DNA of 64,000 nucleotides from Bog-756 sp963734395 (GTDB taxonomy: Bacteria; Actinomycetota; Acidimicrobiia; Acidimicrobiales; RAAP-2): the NCBI GenBank assembly GCA_963734395.1, contig CAVTGY010000003.1:372001-436000 (forward strand), written 5' to 3'. Every line of letters starts with the position of its first letter. Position 1 is the stretch's first letter. A program made the translations under genes and the position numbers. Of the stretch, positions 1 to 8,157 are shown in pieces. The notes beneath the pieces are model-generated. The model was given only the letters and a program-made list of their open reading frames with translations, was not told the DNA's origin and searched no databases.

Positions 1-184
1 TCGCAGCGAGACCATTTCGGACGCTCGCGCAAGCTGAGGCCGGTGCGGTTGCGGACCCGGCCGGGTGCGTAAACCACCGGAGCCCGCCACGTTGGTAGTT
101 CCGTCACAGTGGTTACCCGGGCTGGATGACGTTCGGTACCGACAGGGTGAACAGGAGTGGGTGGAGAGACCGAGCTCAAATCGC
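1..184. other. Window edge, no recognisable gene
   Basis: I see no coding sequence, RNA or repeat in this stretch. It lies downstream of the stop codon of the leftward cNMP-binding gene. Confidence 0.4.
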
Positions 185-613
185 TCAGCCGGCTCCTTCC
201 TGAGTGCCACCACTTCTGGCGGAGCGCTCTTCGAAGAGCTGTTGCAGACGAGCAGCCACCTCTGGCATCTGCGTCTGCATCTCCCGAAAGTGTGTGCCGA
301 ACATGGAGAACACCCGGATGGGAGTCTCGGCCACGATGTCGGCTGCACGCCGACTGTCGGGGGCGAAGAAAACACCCTCTCCGAACACAGCTCCTGGCTC
401 GAGCTCTTCGAGTACCTTCCCGTCGAGTTCCGCCCTGGCCCGGCCTTCGTCGAGCACGAAGAACGCATAGCCGTGCTGGTCGGCATGTATCGGGGAACGA
501 CCGACGTCGAACTGGTCCACCCTGAGCCAGCCTGCCAGCCGGCCGAGTTGGTCTTCGGTCAGGCCCTTGAACAGAGGTACCTGCGCGAGCCGGTTCGGAT
601 CGGGACTATCCAT
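185..613 (-). CDS. Single-domain cyclic nucleotide-binding protein
   Basis: This is a 142-residue protein consisting almost only of a cNMP-binding (CAP_ED) domain. The fold is visible as PLFKGLTEDQLGRLAG, then YAFFVLDEGRARAELDG, then the phosphate-binding cassette AVFGEGVFF...SRRAADI with its Gly-Glu pair and Arg. There is no C-terminal helix-turn-helix, so it is not a CRP-type transcription factor. It is probably a soluble sensor or adaptor acting through protein contacts. The ATG at 613 is chosen because the domain begins directly after it; the longer upstream reading is antisense to the divergent phosphatase gene. It diverges from an operon encoding a nucleotide cyclase, which makes it a plausible receptor for that product. 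The ligand cannot be told from sequence. Confidence 0.8.
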   Translation of the reverse strand: MDSPDPNRLAQVPLFKGLTEDQLGRLAGWLRVDQFDVGRSPIHADQHGYAFFVLDEGRARAELDGKVLEELEPGAVFGEGVFFAPDSRRAADIVAETPIRVFSMFGTHFREMQTQMPEVAARLQQLFEERSARSGGTQEGAG

Positions 614-823
614 CACAAGCCTCCACTTCGCAACACTGTGCGCGCCCGGTTGCGGACGACGCGCAGTATAGGCAACCGAAGGGTCCGTCACCGGTGGGCA
701 CCTGAGCCACCGATCGGCCGAGCCGACTCGGTCCGCGCAGATGCACCGATCGCTGGCCCACCTCCTCTCGCCGGCTGATCCGAGCCAGCGCCGCGGGTCG
801 ATTCGGTGGCAAACTTCACCGTC
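614..823. promoter_or_regulatory. Divergent intergenic region
   Basis: About 210 bases separate the divergent starts of the cNMP-binding protein and the phosphatase operon. Both promoters should lie here. I could not assign convincing -35/-10 boxes, and the reading frames that cross it look like antisense shadows. Confidence 0.4.
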
Positions 824-2296
824 ATGGGGATGAACGGCGGAGCAGAGCCGCCCGGAGATCGGTCGGGAGCGGACCCGGACTCGGGCTTCATGCGTCGCTG
901 GGTCATCCTCACCAGACCCTCTTCTGCGATCACCGACCCCGAGGAACGGCGGCGTGCCAGGATGCTGTGCACGGTCACGTTCGGCCTGGCCCTGATCCTG
1001 ACGGTTGCCACCGCGATCAGCCTGTTCACCAGCTGGAAATACCCAAATCGGTCGAGCTCGTTGGGGTATGGCAAGACCTCGGTCGTAGCAGCCGCGGCGG
1101 TCATCTTCTGGGTGGCGCTCTGGCTCTCGAAGCATCCTCGCTATGTCGTCGGGGCGTGGTTGACGGTCGTCACCATCGACCTCTTCCTCCTCGCCCTCGG
1201 ATGGCTGTTCCACGGAATTGCGGCGACATTGGCGATCGGATTCGCGGTGCCCGTGCTCTGCGCAACGCTCTTTTTGCACGCGCGAGGAACCGTCGCTGTC
1301 TTCTTCATGTCCGGCGTACTGGGCACGGTCCTCTTGATCATCGCTGGTTCCTCCGTCATCCAGTTCGCATTCATCATCGCAATTATGATTGTGGTCACCA
1401 GCCTCACGGTCCTGGTCTCCTACGTGCGAGAGCAGGACCTGGAGGGAGTGAGGCGCCTGCGCGAACTGGAGCTACGGGACGCCCAGCGTCTCCACGCCGA
1501 GCTCGAGCTGGCCAGCAAGGTCCAGCGGGCGATGCTCCCGGACCAGGTCCCGACGACCCCCGGGATCGAGGTGGCAGCGTTCTCAGAGCCGGCATTCGAG
1601 GCGAGCGGTGATTTCTACGACCTCTTTCACGTTGGCAGCGCCCATGGAAACGGTGTCGCGCTGGGCATCGTAGTGTGCGACGTCGCCGGCAAGGGGGTGG
1701 CCTCCGCACTGATCATGTCGGCCGCACGGGCCGCGCTCCGGGCCGAGGCAGAACGGACGCCCTCGCCTGCGGCAGTCCTGGCCAAGGTCAACGACGTGCT
1801 GGCCGCCAGCGTGCCGGCCGGTCTGTTCGTCACACTGTTCTATGGGATCTTCGAGCCGGTCTCCAGCACGCTTCGCTTCTCCAGCGGCGGGCATCCCCAT
1901 CCCTTCCGTGGATCGGTGACCAGAGAGGGGATCGATGAGCTCGAGAGTTACGGACTCCCGCTCGGCCTGATGGCAGGCAGTGAGTACGAGGACCGGTCCG
2001 TGGTCCTCGATCCGGGGGATTTTCTCGTCGTCTACTCCGACGGCTTGGTCGAGGCCCTCAACACCAGCGGGCAGATGTACGGGTTCGACGGCGCCCGCGA
2101 CTTCCTGGCGAGCGGTGCCGGCCAGCTGGCAGGTGCGCAGGATCGCCTGGACCGGAGCTTGGCCGACATGCGCCGCTTTGCCGACGGCGAGCCCCTGCAC
2201 GATGACGTCACACTGGTCACTCTCCAAATCCCGCACGATCATCACAACGGTGCCGTCACCGTTGCCCGGGAGGTGGAGTGGACCTCAGGTCGCTGA
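824..2296 (+). CDS. Membrane-bound PP2C/SpoIIE-family serine phosphatase (RsbU-like)
   Basis: The protein has about 490 residues. An N-terminal block carries six predicted membrane helices (roughly residues 45-200). A basic, coiled linker with the SpoIIE-family signature KVQRAMLPDQVP leads into a PP2C-type phosphatase domain. Metal-binding acidic motifs are intact: SGDFYD, CDVAGKG, YSDGLVEA and HDDVTLVTL. Such enzymes dephosphorylate RsbV-type anti-anti-sigma factors to release a sigma factor; the membrane part probably senses an envelope signal. An RsbV-type and an RsbW-type gene follow in the same operon. The ATG at 824 is preferred; a GTG at 806 and ATGs at 830 and 890 are possible. The stop lies inside the next gene, so the two are translationally coupled. 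Confidence 0.85.
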   Translation: MGMNGGAEPPGDRSGADPDSGFMRRWVILTRPSSAITDPEERRRARMLCTVTFGLALILTVATAISLFTSWKYPNRSSSLGYGKTSVVAAAAVIFWVALWLSKHPRYVVGAWLTVVTIDLFLLALGWLFHGIAATLAIGFAVPVLCATLFLHARGTVAVFFMSGVLGTVLLIIAGSSVIQFAFIIAIMIVVTSLTVLVSYVREQDLEGVRRLRELELRDAQRLHAELELASKVQRAMLPDQVPTTPGIEVAAFSEPAFEASGDFYDLFHVGSAHGNGVALGIVVCDVAGKGVASALIMSAARAALRAEAERTPSPAAVLAKVNDVLAASVPAGLFVTLFYGIFEPVSSTLRFSSGGHPHPFRGSVTREGIDELESYGLPLGLMAGSEYEDRSVVLDPGDFLVVYSDGLVEALNTSGQMYGFDGARDFLASGAGQLAGAQDRLDRSLADMRRFADGEPLHDDVTLVTLQIPHDHHNGAVTVAREVEWTSGR

Positions 2297-5200
2297 GCGC
2301 CCAGGTCGCGGCCGACCGGCTCCGCTCCCTGGCCCGGGGAACGCCACTGCCGACTTGGGCCACCGGCGCGACCCTGTTGGCGGACATCGCCGGGTTCACC
2401 CCACTCACCAATGCCCTGACCAGGATACGTGGGCCGCGGCGCGGAGCCGAAGAGCTCAGCCGCCACCTGAACGTCGTCTACGGCGCGCTGATCACCGAGA
2501 TCGATCGGTACGGAGGCTCGGTTGTCGACTTCAGCGGCGACGCGATCAATTGCTGGTTTGGCGACGACGCACCTGCGGGTAACGGGTCGCGACGGGCGAT
2601 CACCGCCGGCCTCGCCCTTCAGGAAGCGATGTGCGGTATTCGCGAGCTGGTGGTCCCGGATGGTCCCACCGTGAAGATGGGGTTGAAGGTTGGGATTGCC
2701 GCGGGCCGAGTTGGGCGATTCGCGGTCGGAGACCCTTCGGTGCGCCGGATCGATGTCTTGGGCGGCGCCGCGGTAGTGCGGACCGCACACGCCGAACAGG
2801 CGGCAACCGTGGGCGAGATCGTCGTGGACCCCTCAGCGTTGGACGCGCTCGATGATGAGGTCATCGTGGCCTCGTGGCGCACCGGTCCATCCGGGCCGGT
2901 GGCGGTCCTCGGCTCGCTGGAGCGGCCGGCCGACCCGACGCCGTGGCCGGAGACGGCGACATCCGAGGCCGTCACTGAATGGGTCGACCGTCGCCTGCGT
3001 GACCGTGATGAGGAAACGTCCACCGAGCTCCGCCCGGCCGTCGCTCTGTTCGTTCAATTCAGCGGCATCGACCTCGAGACGGATCCACAGGCCGGGGAAC
3101 GCCTCGACGGCTACGTCCGGTGGGTGCAAGAGGTCCTCGAGGTCCACGACGGCCACCTGCTCCAGGTGACGATAGGAGACAAGGGCAGCTACCTCTACGC
3201 AGCCTTTGGTGCCCCCACCTCGCACGGGGACATCGCCGATCGAGCACTTGCCGCCGCCGTGGAACTGCGGGAGGTCCCGCCGGCGGCGACCGGGATGAAA
3301 ACTGCGCCGGCGATAGGGATCGACCAGGGTGTCGCCCGGGTCGGCGCCTACGGGGGACGTACCCGACGTACGTACGGCGTGCTCGGTGACGCGGTGAATC
3401 GGGCCGCGCGCTTGATGACCAGCGCCGGCCCAGGCCAAATCCTCGTCGCCAACGAGGTTCGACGGTCTTCGCGCCGGCGTCTGACATTCGAGGATCTCGT
3501 GCCCGTCGTGGTGAAGGGGCACGCCGAGCCGCTGGCCGTCTCCGGTCTGGTGGGCCGCCCAGTCGGCACCGGCATGATCGAATTCGGCTCCCTGGTCGGT
3601 CGACACGCCGAGCTCGCCCGCCTCACCCACCTCATGGAAGGTGTGGTCAGCGGTCCGGGTGGCGTGGTACTGATCGAAGGCGAACCGGGTGTGGGCAAGA
3701 GTCATCTGGTCGACGAAGCACGTCGCAGGCTGCTCGCACGCCACGACGTGACCTGGCTCGCCGTGTCAACCGACGAAGCGCGGCCCGGCACGCTGGCGCC
3801 TTTCCTTCCGGTTCTGCGCGACCTCTTCTATCTCGACCTGGCCGGTGACGACGGCGGCCGGCGCTCCCTGTTCGACCTCGGGGTGGACCAACGGGTGAAG
3901 GAACTTCAAGTGGTGGACAGTCCGGACGCACAGGTCACCGCGTCCAGCGTCAACCACCTACGGAGCTATCTGGCTGCCTTGGTGGGTGTCCGCTGGGAAG
4001 GCTCGGCCTTCGAGGAGCATGAGCCGAGCACCCGCCTTGAGCGTTGCCTCGAGGCGATCGCCAACTATCTGCATTCCGAGAGCCTCCTCCGACCCCTGGT
4101 GGTGCACGTCCGCGACGCACACGAACTCGACGTCGAATCGGTGCGACTGGTCGAGCTTCTGGCGTCGGCCGGAGAGTACGGCCGGCTGTGCCTGGTGCTC
4201 GATCGACGCCACGACCCGACGACTCTGCCGGTGACCCCCGACCGGACCATCACCGTCGAGCCGATGGACCGCCGAGGCGTGGACGCCATGATCGAAGGGC
4301 TCCTCGGCACATCGGCCACGCCCGAGTTGGGCGAGCACATCCACCACCGCACGGCCGGGAATGCCCTGTTCGTGGAACAACTGGTGGTCGATCTGGAGCG
4401 GCGGGGCTGCCTTGTCCGCGATCCGGTCGGACGCTGGACTCTGGCTGACTTCGCGGCAACCGAACTTCCGGTCACGCTCAACGCCGCTCTTCTCTCCCGT
4501 CTCGACCACCTCGACCCCGCGGTCTCGCAGATCGTCCAGGCCGCGTCCGTCCTCGGCGAGGTGTTCGAACGCGACGTACTGAGCGCAATGGAGGTTGTGG
4601 CCGCGGATCAACTCGAGTTGCTTCTGGTTGCTGCTGGAGCCGAAGGGGTGTGGTCGTCGGTCGACGGCCAGCGATACAGGTTCCGTCACGCGCTCCTTCG
4701 GGACGCCGCCTATGGCATGCAACTTGACGACCATCTCCGTACCCAGCATCGAATCGCCGCTCGGGCCCTTGTGCGATGCCGGGGCCGAAGGGGGACGGCG
4801 CCGGAGGTAGCCCGTCACCTGCGGATGGCCGGCACCCATTTGCTGGCTGCTGGGCTGTTCCGGCGAGCGGCGGAGGAGGCAGTTGAGGCATCAAGGCTGC
4901 GAGAAGCAGTCCGTCACTACGAGGCCGCGCTGGAACAAGCGGAGTTGGCCGGGTGCGGCTCGATCGTGCGTACCGGCCTCCACCAGGGCGCAGCAGTTGC
5001 GGCGGCCGCGCTTGGCGACCACGCTGTCGCCCTGGACCATCTCGACGGCGTGTTGGGCGGAGCCCACCTGGCGGCCGCCGACGAGGCAACCAGCCGGATC
5101 TTGAAAGGTGAGGTGCTGCACCGTCTCGGGCGCCCACGTCAGTCGGCGGTCGAATACGAGGCTGCCTTGGTGACACTCCAGGACGCTCCCGACGTCCTCT

Positions 5201-5715
5201 GTGCCAGCCGCATCTATGCCGGGCTGGCAATGGTCCACGGCCAGCTCGGCGAGTTGGACGAGGCGCTGGACCTGGCGGAGATGGCCCTGATCCTCGCTCA
5301 GGGTGACGATGAGGGCGAGGCCCGCGCCCACCAACGGATCGCCCAGATCCAATGGTGCCGAAATAAACACCAGGAATCGGTGCTCCACGGCCTGGCCGCG
5401 CTCGAGCACTACCCTCGCATCGACGACCGCCGGGCCCGAGCGGCTGTTCACAACAATCTCGGCCTCGCCTACGCTTCCCTGGAACGGAGAGATGAGGCCA
5501 TGGTCGAATTCAAGGTGGCGGTGGATGATTTCGAACGGACTGGAAGCGAACACGGGCTCGCGTGCGCGCTCGACAACCTCGCCCAGCAGTACGCCCGTAC
5601 CGGTGCCAACGACGAGGCGATGGTCCATTTGGAGCGGGCAGTGGCGATCCTGGCCCGGATCGGAATGGGTCCCGACGGCGTAGTCGCAGCCATGTGGCAA
5701 GGGGGATGCTGGTGA
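2278..5715 (+). CDS. Tandem class III nucleotide cyclase fused to STAND/AAA ATPase and TPR repeats (soluble adenylyl cyclase-like)
   Basis: The protein has 1145 residues and starts at a GTG 19 bases inside the previous gene. The order is cyclase domain 1 (about 30-200), cyclase domain 2 (about 255-425), a P-loop ATPase with Walker A EGEPGVGKSH (about 465) and TPR-like helices to the end. Domain 1 keeps both metal aspartates (LLADIAGFT and DFSGDAINCWF) but has lost the Asn-Arg pair (VLGGAAVVRTAHA). Domain 2 has Gln where the first metal Asp should be (FVQFSGID) but keeps the transition-state Asn and Arg (LGDAVNRAARL). The two should form one composite active site, as in soluble and transmembrane adenylyl cyclases. 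ATP versus GTP preference is not certain, because the usual Lys of domain 2 reads Gln. The operon links it to an anti-sigma partner switch. Confidence 0.85.
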   Translation: MDLRSLSAQVAADRLRSLARGTPLPTWATGATLLADIAGFTPLTNALTRIRGPRRGAEELSRHLNVVYGALITEIDRYGGSVVDFSGDAINCWFGDDAPAGNGSRRAITAGLALQEAMCGIRELVVPDGPTVKMGLKVGIAAGRVGRFAVGDPSVRRIDVLGGAAVVRTAHAEQAATVGEIVVDPSALDALDDEVIVASWRTGPSGPVAVLGSLERPADPTPWPETATSEAVTEWVDRRLRDRDEETSTELRPAVALFVQFSGIDLETDPQAGERLDGYVRWVQEVLEVHDGHLLQVTIGDKGSYLYAAFGAPTSHGDIADRALAAAVELREVPPAATGMKTAPAIGIDQGVARVGAYGGRTRRTYGVLGDAVNRAARLMTSAGPGQILVANEVRRSSRRRLTFEDLVPVVVKGHAEPLAVSGLVGRPVGTGMIEFGSLVGRHAELARLTHLMEGVVSGPGGVVLIEGEPGVGKSHLVDEARRRLLARHDVTWLAVSTDEARPGTLAPFLPVLRDLFYLDLAGDDGGRRSLFDLGVDQRVKELQVVDSPDAQVTASSVNHLRSYLAALVGVRWEGSAFEEHEPSTRLERCLEAIANYLHSESLLRPLVVHVRDAHELDVESVRLVELLASAGEYGRLCLVLDRRHDPTTLPVTPDRTITVEPMDRRGVDAMIEGLLGTSATPELGEHIHHRTAGNALFVEQLVVDLERRGCLVRDPVGRWTLADFAATELPVTLNAALLSRLDHLDPAVSQIVQAASVLGEVFERDVLSAMEVVAADQLELLLVAAGAEGVWSSVDGQRYRFRHALLRDAAYGMQLDDHLRTQHRIAARALVRCRGRRGTAPEVARHLRMAGTHLLAAGLFRRAAEEAVEASRLREAVRHYEAALEQAELAGCGSIVRTGLHQGAAVAAAALGDHAVALDHLDGVLGGAHLAAADEATSRILKGEVLHRLGRPRQSAVEYEAALVTLQDAPDVLCASRIYAGLAMVHGQLGELDEALDLAEMALILAQGDDEGEARAHQRIAQIQWCRNKHQESVLHGLAALEHYPRIDDRRARAAVHNNLGLAYASLERRDEAMVEFKVAVDDFERTGSEHGLACALDNLAQQYARTGANDEAMVHLERAVAILARIGMGPDGVVAAMWQGGCW

Positions 5716-6167
5716 CAGTCAAAGTACGGACGATCGAGCTGAAGATCCCGAGTGAGCAAGGCTACGAGAAGATGGCCATGCAGGTTGCCGGCGAACTCGC
5801 CGAAATAATGGGGTTTACCCGCGAGCGAACCGAGGATGTGTGCACCGCGGTGTCCGAAGCCTGCATCAACGCCATGGAGCACGGCAACGGCCTCGACGGG
5901 GACATGAAGGTGTTCGTCGTCATGACGGCGGGAGACGAGCGGCTCGCCATCGATGTCATCGACGAAGGCCATTCTGGTCCTCCGCCGCAGAGCGAGATCT
6001 CGGCACCCGACCTCGAAGCCCAATTCGAGGGGCGGCTCCCACCCGGGGGCATGGGCCTCTTCGTGATCAAGTCTCTGGTCGACGAAGCCGAATTCGTCGA
6101 GCCGGATCTGGGCGTCGGCAACCAATTCCGTATGGTGATCCATCTCCAAAGCGAAGGTGTGGCATGA
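5712..6167 (+). CDS. RsbW-type serine-protein kinase / anti-sigma factor (HATPase_c)
   Basis: The protein has about 151 residues and a GHKL/HATPase fold. Box N is visible as VSEACINAMEHGNG, the G1-like box as DVIDEGHSG, and the Gly-rich lid as LPPGGMGLFVIKSLVD. RsbW-type proteins bind a sigma factor and phosphorylate an RsbV-type antagonist. The GTG at 5712 is chosen because it overlaps the upstream stop as GTGA and sits 6 bases after AAGGGGG. The ATG at 5706 is in the same frame but lies on top of that Shine-Dalgarno. It overlaps the next gene as ATGA, so kinase and antagonist are coupled. No sigma gene is present in the window. Confidence 0.88.
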   Translation: MTVKVRTIELKIPSEQGYEKMAMQVAGELAEIMGFTRERTEDVCTAVSEACINAMEHGNGLDGDMKVFVVMTAGDERLAIDVIDEGHSGPPPQSEISAPDLEAQFEGRLPPGGMGLFVIKSLVDEAEFVEPDLGVGNQFRMVIHLQSEGVA

Positions 6168-6511
6168 GCTCCAGTCTCAAGATTGCGACCCGAGCCGAGC
6201 CGGCTGCATCGGTCATCGAGCTCCACGGCGACCTGTCCGCCGATGGAGAGGTCCCCGTCAAAGAGGCCTACGCAGCCGCGGTGGCTTCGGGCCGCGGCGC
6301 CGTACTCTTCGACCTCAGTGACACCGCGTACATCAACACCTCCGGCATCTCCGTGCTCATCGCCGTAGTGATGGAAGCCAAGAAGACCGGCGTCCCGGTA
6401 CTCGTCGCCGGTGCAAGCCCCCACTACAAGAAGGTCTTCGATCTGGTCCGGTTCTCGTCGTTCGTCTCCATGTTCGACGACGAGGCTGCGGCGCTGGCGA
6501 GTCTGGGGTAG
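6164..6511 (+). CDS. STAS-domain anti-sigma factor antagonist (RsbV-like)
   Basis: This 115-residue protein is a single STAS domain. The conserved loop DLSDTAYINTSGISVL carries the Ser (and a neighbouring Thr) expected to be phosphorylated by the RsbW-type kinase. When unphosphorylated it should bind the kinase and free its sigma factor; the phosphatase at the start of the operon would reset it. The ATG at 6164 overlaps the kinase stop by four bases. It is the last gene of the four-gene run. Confidence 0.88.
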   Translation: MSSSLKIATRAEPAASVIELHGDLSADGEVPVKEAYAAAVASGRGAVLFDLSDTAYINTSGISVLIAVVMEAKKTGVPVLVAGASPHYKKVFDLVRFSSFVSMFDDEAAALASLG

Positions 6512-6576
6512 CGAACCGCCGTCCCGTATGAGAGCCCCTCAGGGCCGCGCTCGAACTGCGATCCGCTTTGAGGGGG

Positions 6577-7173
6577 TCAGCCCAGTGCGGCCCGGCGCTC
6601 CCGGAGCTCGGCGAGGTTGTGCGCCTTGGTCCGGTCCCGCAGGGCGCGGGCTGTCTCGGTGTGGTAGCGGTGCTGGGCGAGAAACACGATCTGGTCATCG
6701 AGCCAAGCGGCATCGCCATCGTCCCGTCTGGTGGCGGCCAACTCGCGGCGGAGAGCATCGTTGGAGTAAAAGAAGTCGTCGCGACCCAGGACATCAAGAT
6801 CAGCGTCGGCCATCAGGCCGGCAAGATGGTTCTCGGGATGTTGGGGCAACCGGGTGGCTCGGATCAGGCTGGCCACGGCATCGATGTCCTCGGGTCGGTA
6901 ACCCAGAGCGGGAAGTCTCTGTTCGGCGAGGGCGATTCCGATGCCCTCGTGACCCTCGACCTGGACGATGTAGCCCACATCGTGGAACCAGGCTGCCGTA
7001 ATCAGGACGGTGCGATCCCGAACCGACAGCCCTTCGGCATCGGCCAGTCGCTCCGCGGCAGGCACGACATCCTCAATCGTGTGCGCCGGGCAGTGGTAGG
7101 TGAGATGCGCCGGCAATTCGGTTTCCAGCCGGCCCCTCACCCACTCAGCGGCAGCGGAGAGATCGGGCTTCAT
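6577..7173 (-). CDS. HD-domain metal-dependent phosphohydrolase
   Basis: The protein has 198 residues. The HD signature is visible: a first His in LTYHCPAHTIEDV, the His-Asp pair in TAAWFHDVGYIV, a further conserved His in QVEGHEG, and a distal Asp in MADADLDVLG. Family members hydrolyse phosphate esters of nucleotides or second messengers; the substrate cannot be read from sequence. The ATG at 7173 is preceded by GGAG at proper spacing. It follows the TetR gene on the same strand, with a 12-bp palindrome (7285-7296) between them, and ends tail-to-tail with the RsbV-like gene. Confidence 0.8.
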   Translation of the reverse strand: MKPDLSAAAEWVRGRLETELPAHLTYHCPAHTIEDVVPAAERLADAEGLSVRDRTVLITAAWFHDVGYIVQVEGHEGIGIALAEQRLPALGYRPEDIDAVASLIRATRLPQHPENHLAGLMADADLDVLGRDDFFYSNDALRRELAATRRDDGDAAWLDDQIVFLAQHRYHTETARALRDRTKAHNLAELRERRAALG

Positions 7174-7284
7174 CGGGACACTCCAGGGTTCAAAGCCCGC
7201 AGTCCTGCGCGCTCAGCGCCTCGGCGAGCGCTCGGGGCCGGTCGGGCTCATCAATGGTGCCGATTGCCAAAGGCTATGCCAAAC

Positions 7285-7296
7285 CCGACCGGTCGG
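7285..7296. promoter_or_regulatory. 12-bp perfect palindrome CCGACCGGTCGG
   Basis: A perfect dyad about 112 bases upstream of the HD-domain gene start, in the gap between it and the TetR gene. It could be an operator. Function is inferred from position only, and GC-rich palindromes of this size also arise by chance. Confidence 0.3.
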
Positions 7297-7351
7297 CGAT
7301 GGCGGCCGACACCTTGGCACCAACGGCCTTGCTGGCCCTACTGGTTTGGAG

Positions 7352-7915
7352 CTAGACGCCGGCGCTCTGTGGCCGCAACCCGTCGCAGATGATGGCGAGC
7401 AGATCGGAGGCGGGCGCCGCGGCGGCGTGCGCGGCCGCCTGGCAGGTGGCGCCCACCAGGGACATAACCATGGTTGCCGTCACATCGGGGCGCACCGCAC
7501 CGACCGACTGGGCCCGGCGCAGCAGGGTGCCCAGGGCGTCGTGCAGCCCCTCCTTCACATCGGTCGCGGCCAGCTCGAACTCCACGCCGGCGCCCATCAC
7601 CGCGACCAGGAGGTCCCGCTTGGCCGCACCCTCCTCGACGACGTGCTCCAGGAAGCCGAAGAACGCGGAGGCCGGGTCCTCGGACTCGGCCAGCGCCTGC
7701 GCGTCGAGGGTGAGCTGCGACAGCCGCTCCAGCAAGATGGCCTCGCAGAGCTTCTCCTTGGTGGGGAAGTGCCGGTAGAGCGTTCCCACGCCCACGCCGG
7801 CCTTCTCGGCGATGGTGTCGACCTGGGCCTCGATCCCCTCGGCGGCGAACACCGCCTCGGCCGCCCCGAGGATGCGGGCCCGGTTGCGCAGGGCGTCGGC
7901 CCGCAGTGGACGCAT
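7352..7915 (-). CDS. TetR/AcrR-family transcriptional repressor
   Basis: The protein has 187 residues. The N-terminal DNA-binding domain is typical: ILGAAEAVFAAEGIEA, then the helix-turn-helix IAEKAGVGVGTLYRHF, then PTKEKLCEAIL. The C-terminal part is a divergent helical ligand/dimer domain. The ATG at 7915 is preferred over a longer reading, because residues upstream of it do not look like protein and would cover the divergent promoter. It diverges from a DHA2 exporter, and an 18-bp palindrome sits inside the exporter's promoter, so it most likely represses the exporter until a drug-like ligand binds. Confidence 0.88.
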   Translation of the reverse strand: MRPLRADALRNRARILGAAEAVFAAEGIEAQVDTIAEKAGVGVGTLYRHFPTKEKLCEAILLERLSQLTLDAQALAESEDPASAFFGFLEHVVEEGAAKRDLLVAVMGAGVEFELAATDVKEGLHDALGTLLRRAQSVGAVRPDVTATMVMSLVGATCQAAAHAAAAPASDLLAIICDGLRPQSAGV

Positions 7916-7986
7916 GGCTCCGTCGCCCGCTCCATCGCACCCTCCTCCGGCAACGGACGTGGCTCCCACCGAATTTCTCCCCTTGG

Positions 7987-8016
7987 TTGACAAACGGAAC
8001 TCTAGTTCCGTATAGT
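7987..8016 (+). promoter_or_regulatory. Exporter promoter with TetR operator in the spacer
   Basis: TTGACA at 7987-7992 and TATAGT at 8011-8016 are separated by 18 bases. The spacer and box edges hold a perfect dyad at 7994-8011: ACGGAACT, two bases, AGTTCCGT. A repressor bound there would block RNA polymerase directly. A further half-site GGAACTCT lies near 8030. The exporter starts about 140 bases downstream. Boxes and dyad are seen directly; the link to the adjacent TetR is inference. Confidence 0.75.
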
Positions 8017-8157
8017 GTAATCGGAACCGGAACTCTGCCTCCGATAATACCCCATCCGAGCCCCAGGCACCAGACCTTTTCAAGGTGGTCGTGACGGAGG
8101 CGAGGGTGGGCGATCGGACTCGATTTCCCCGGCTTGCAACCCCCCGGAAGGAACGCC

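Noticed and set aside
2833..4839. Leftward frames of 250-300 residues inside the tandem-cyclase gene
   Set aside because: They are antisense to a gene with clear domains and do not look like proteins.
7182..7215. GGGTTCAAAGCCC resembling a tRNA T-arm
   Set aside because: The stem does not pair as a T-arm and no acceptor or anticodon arm lies around it.
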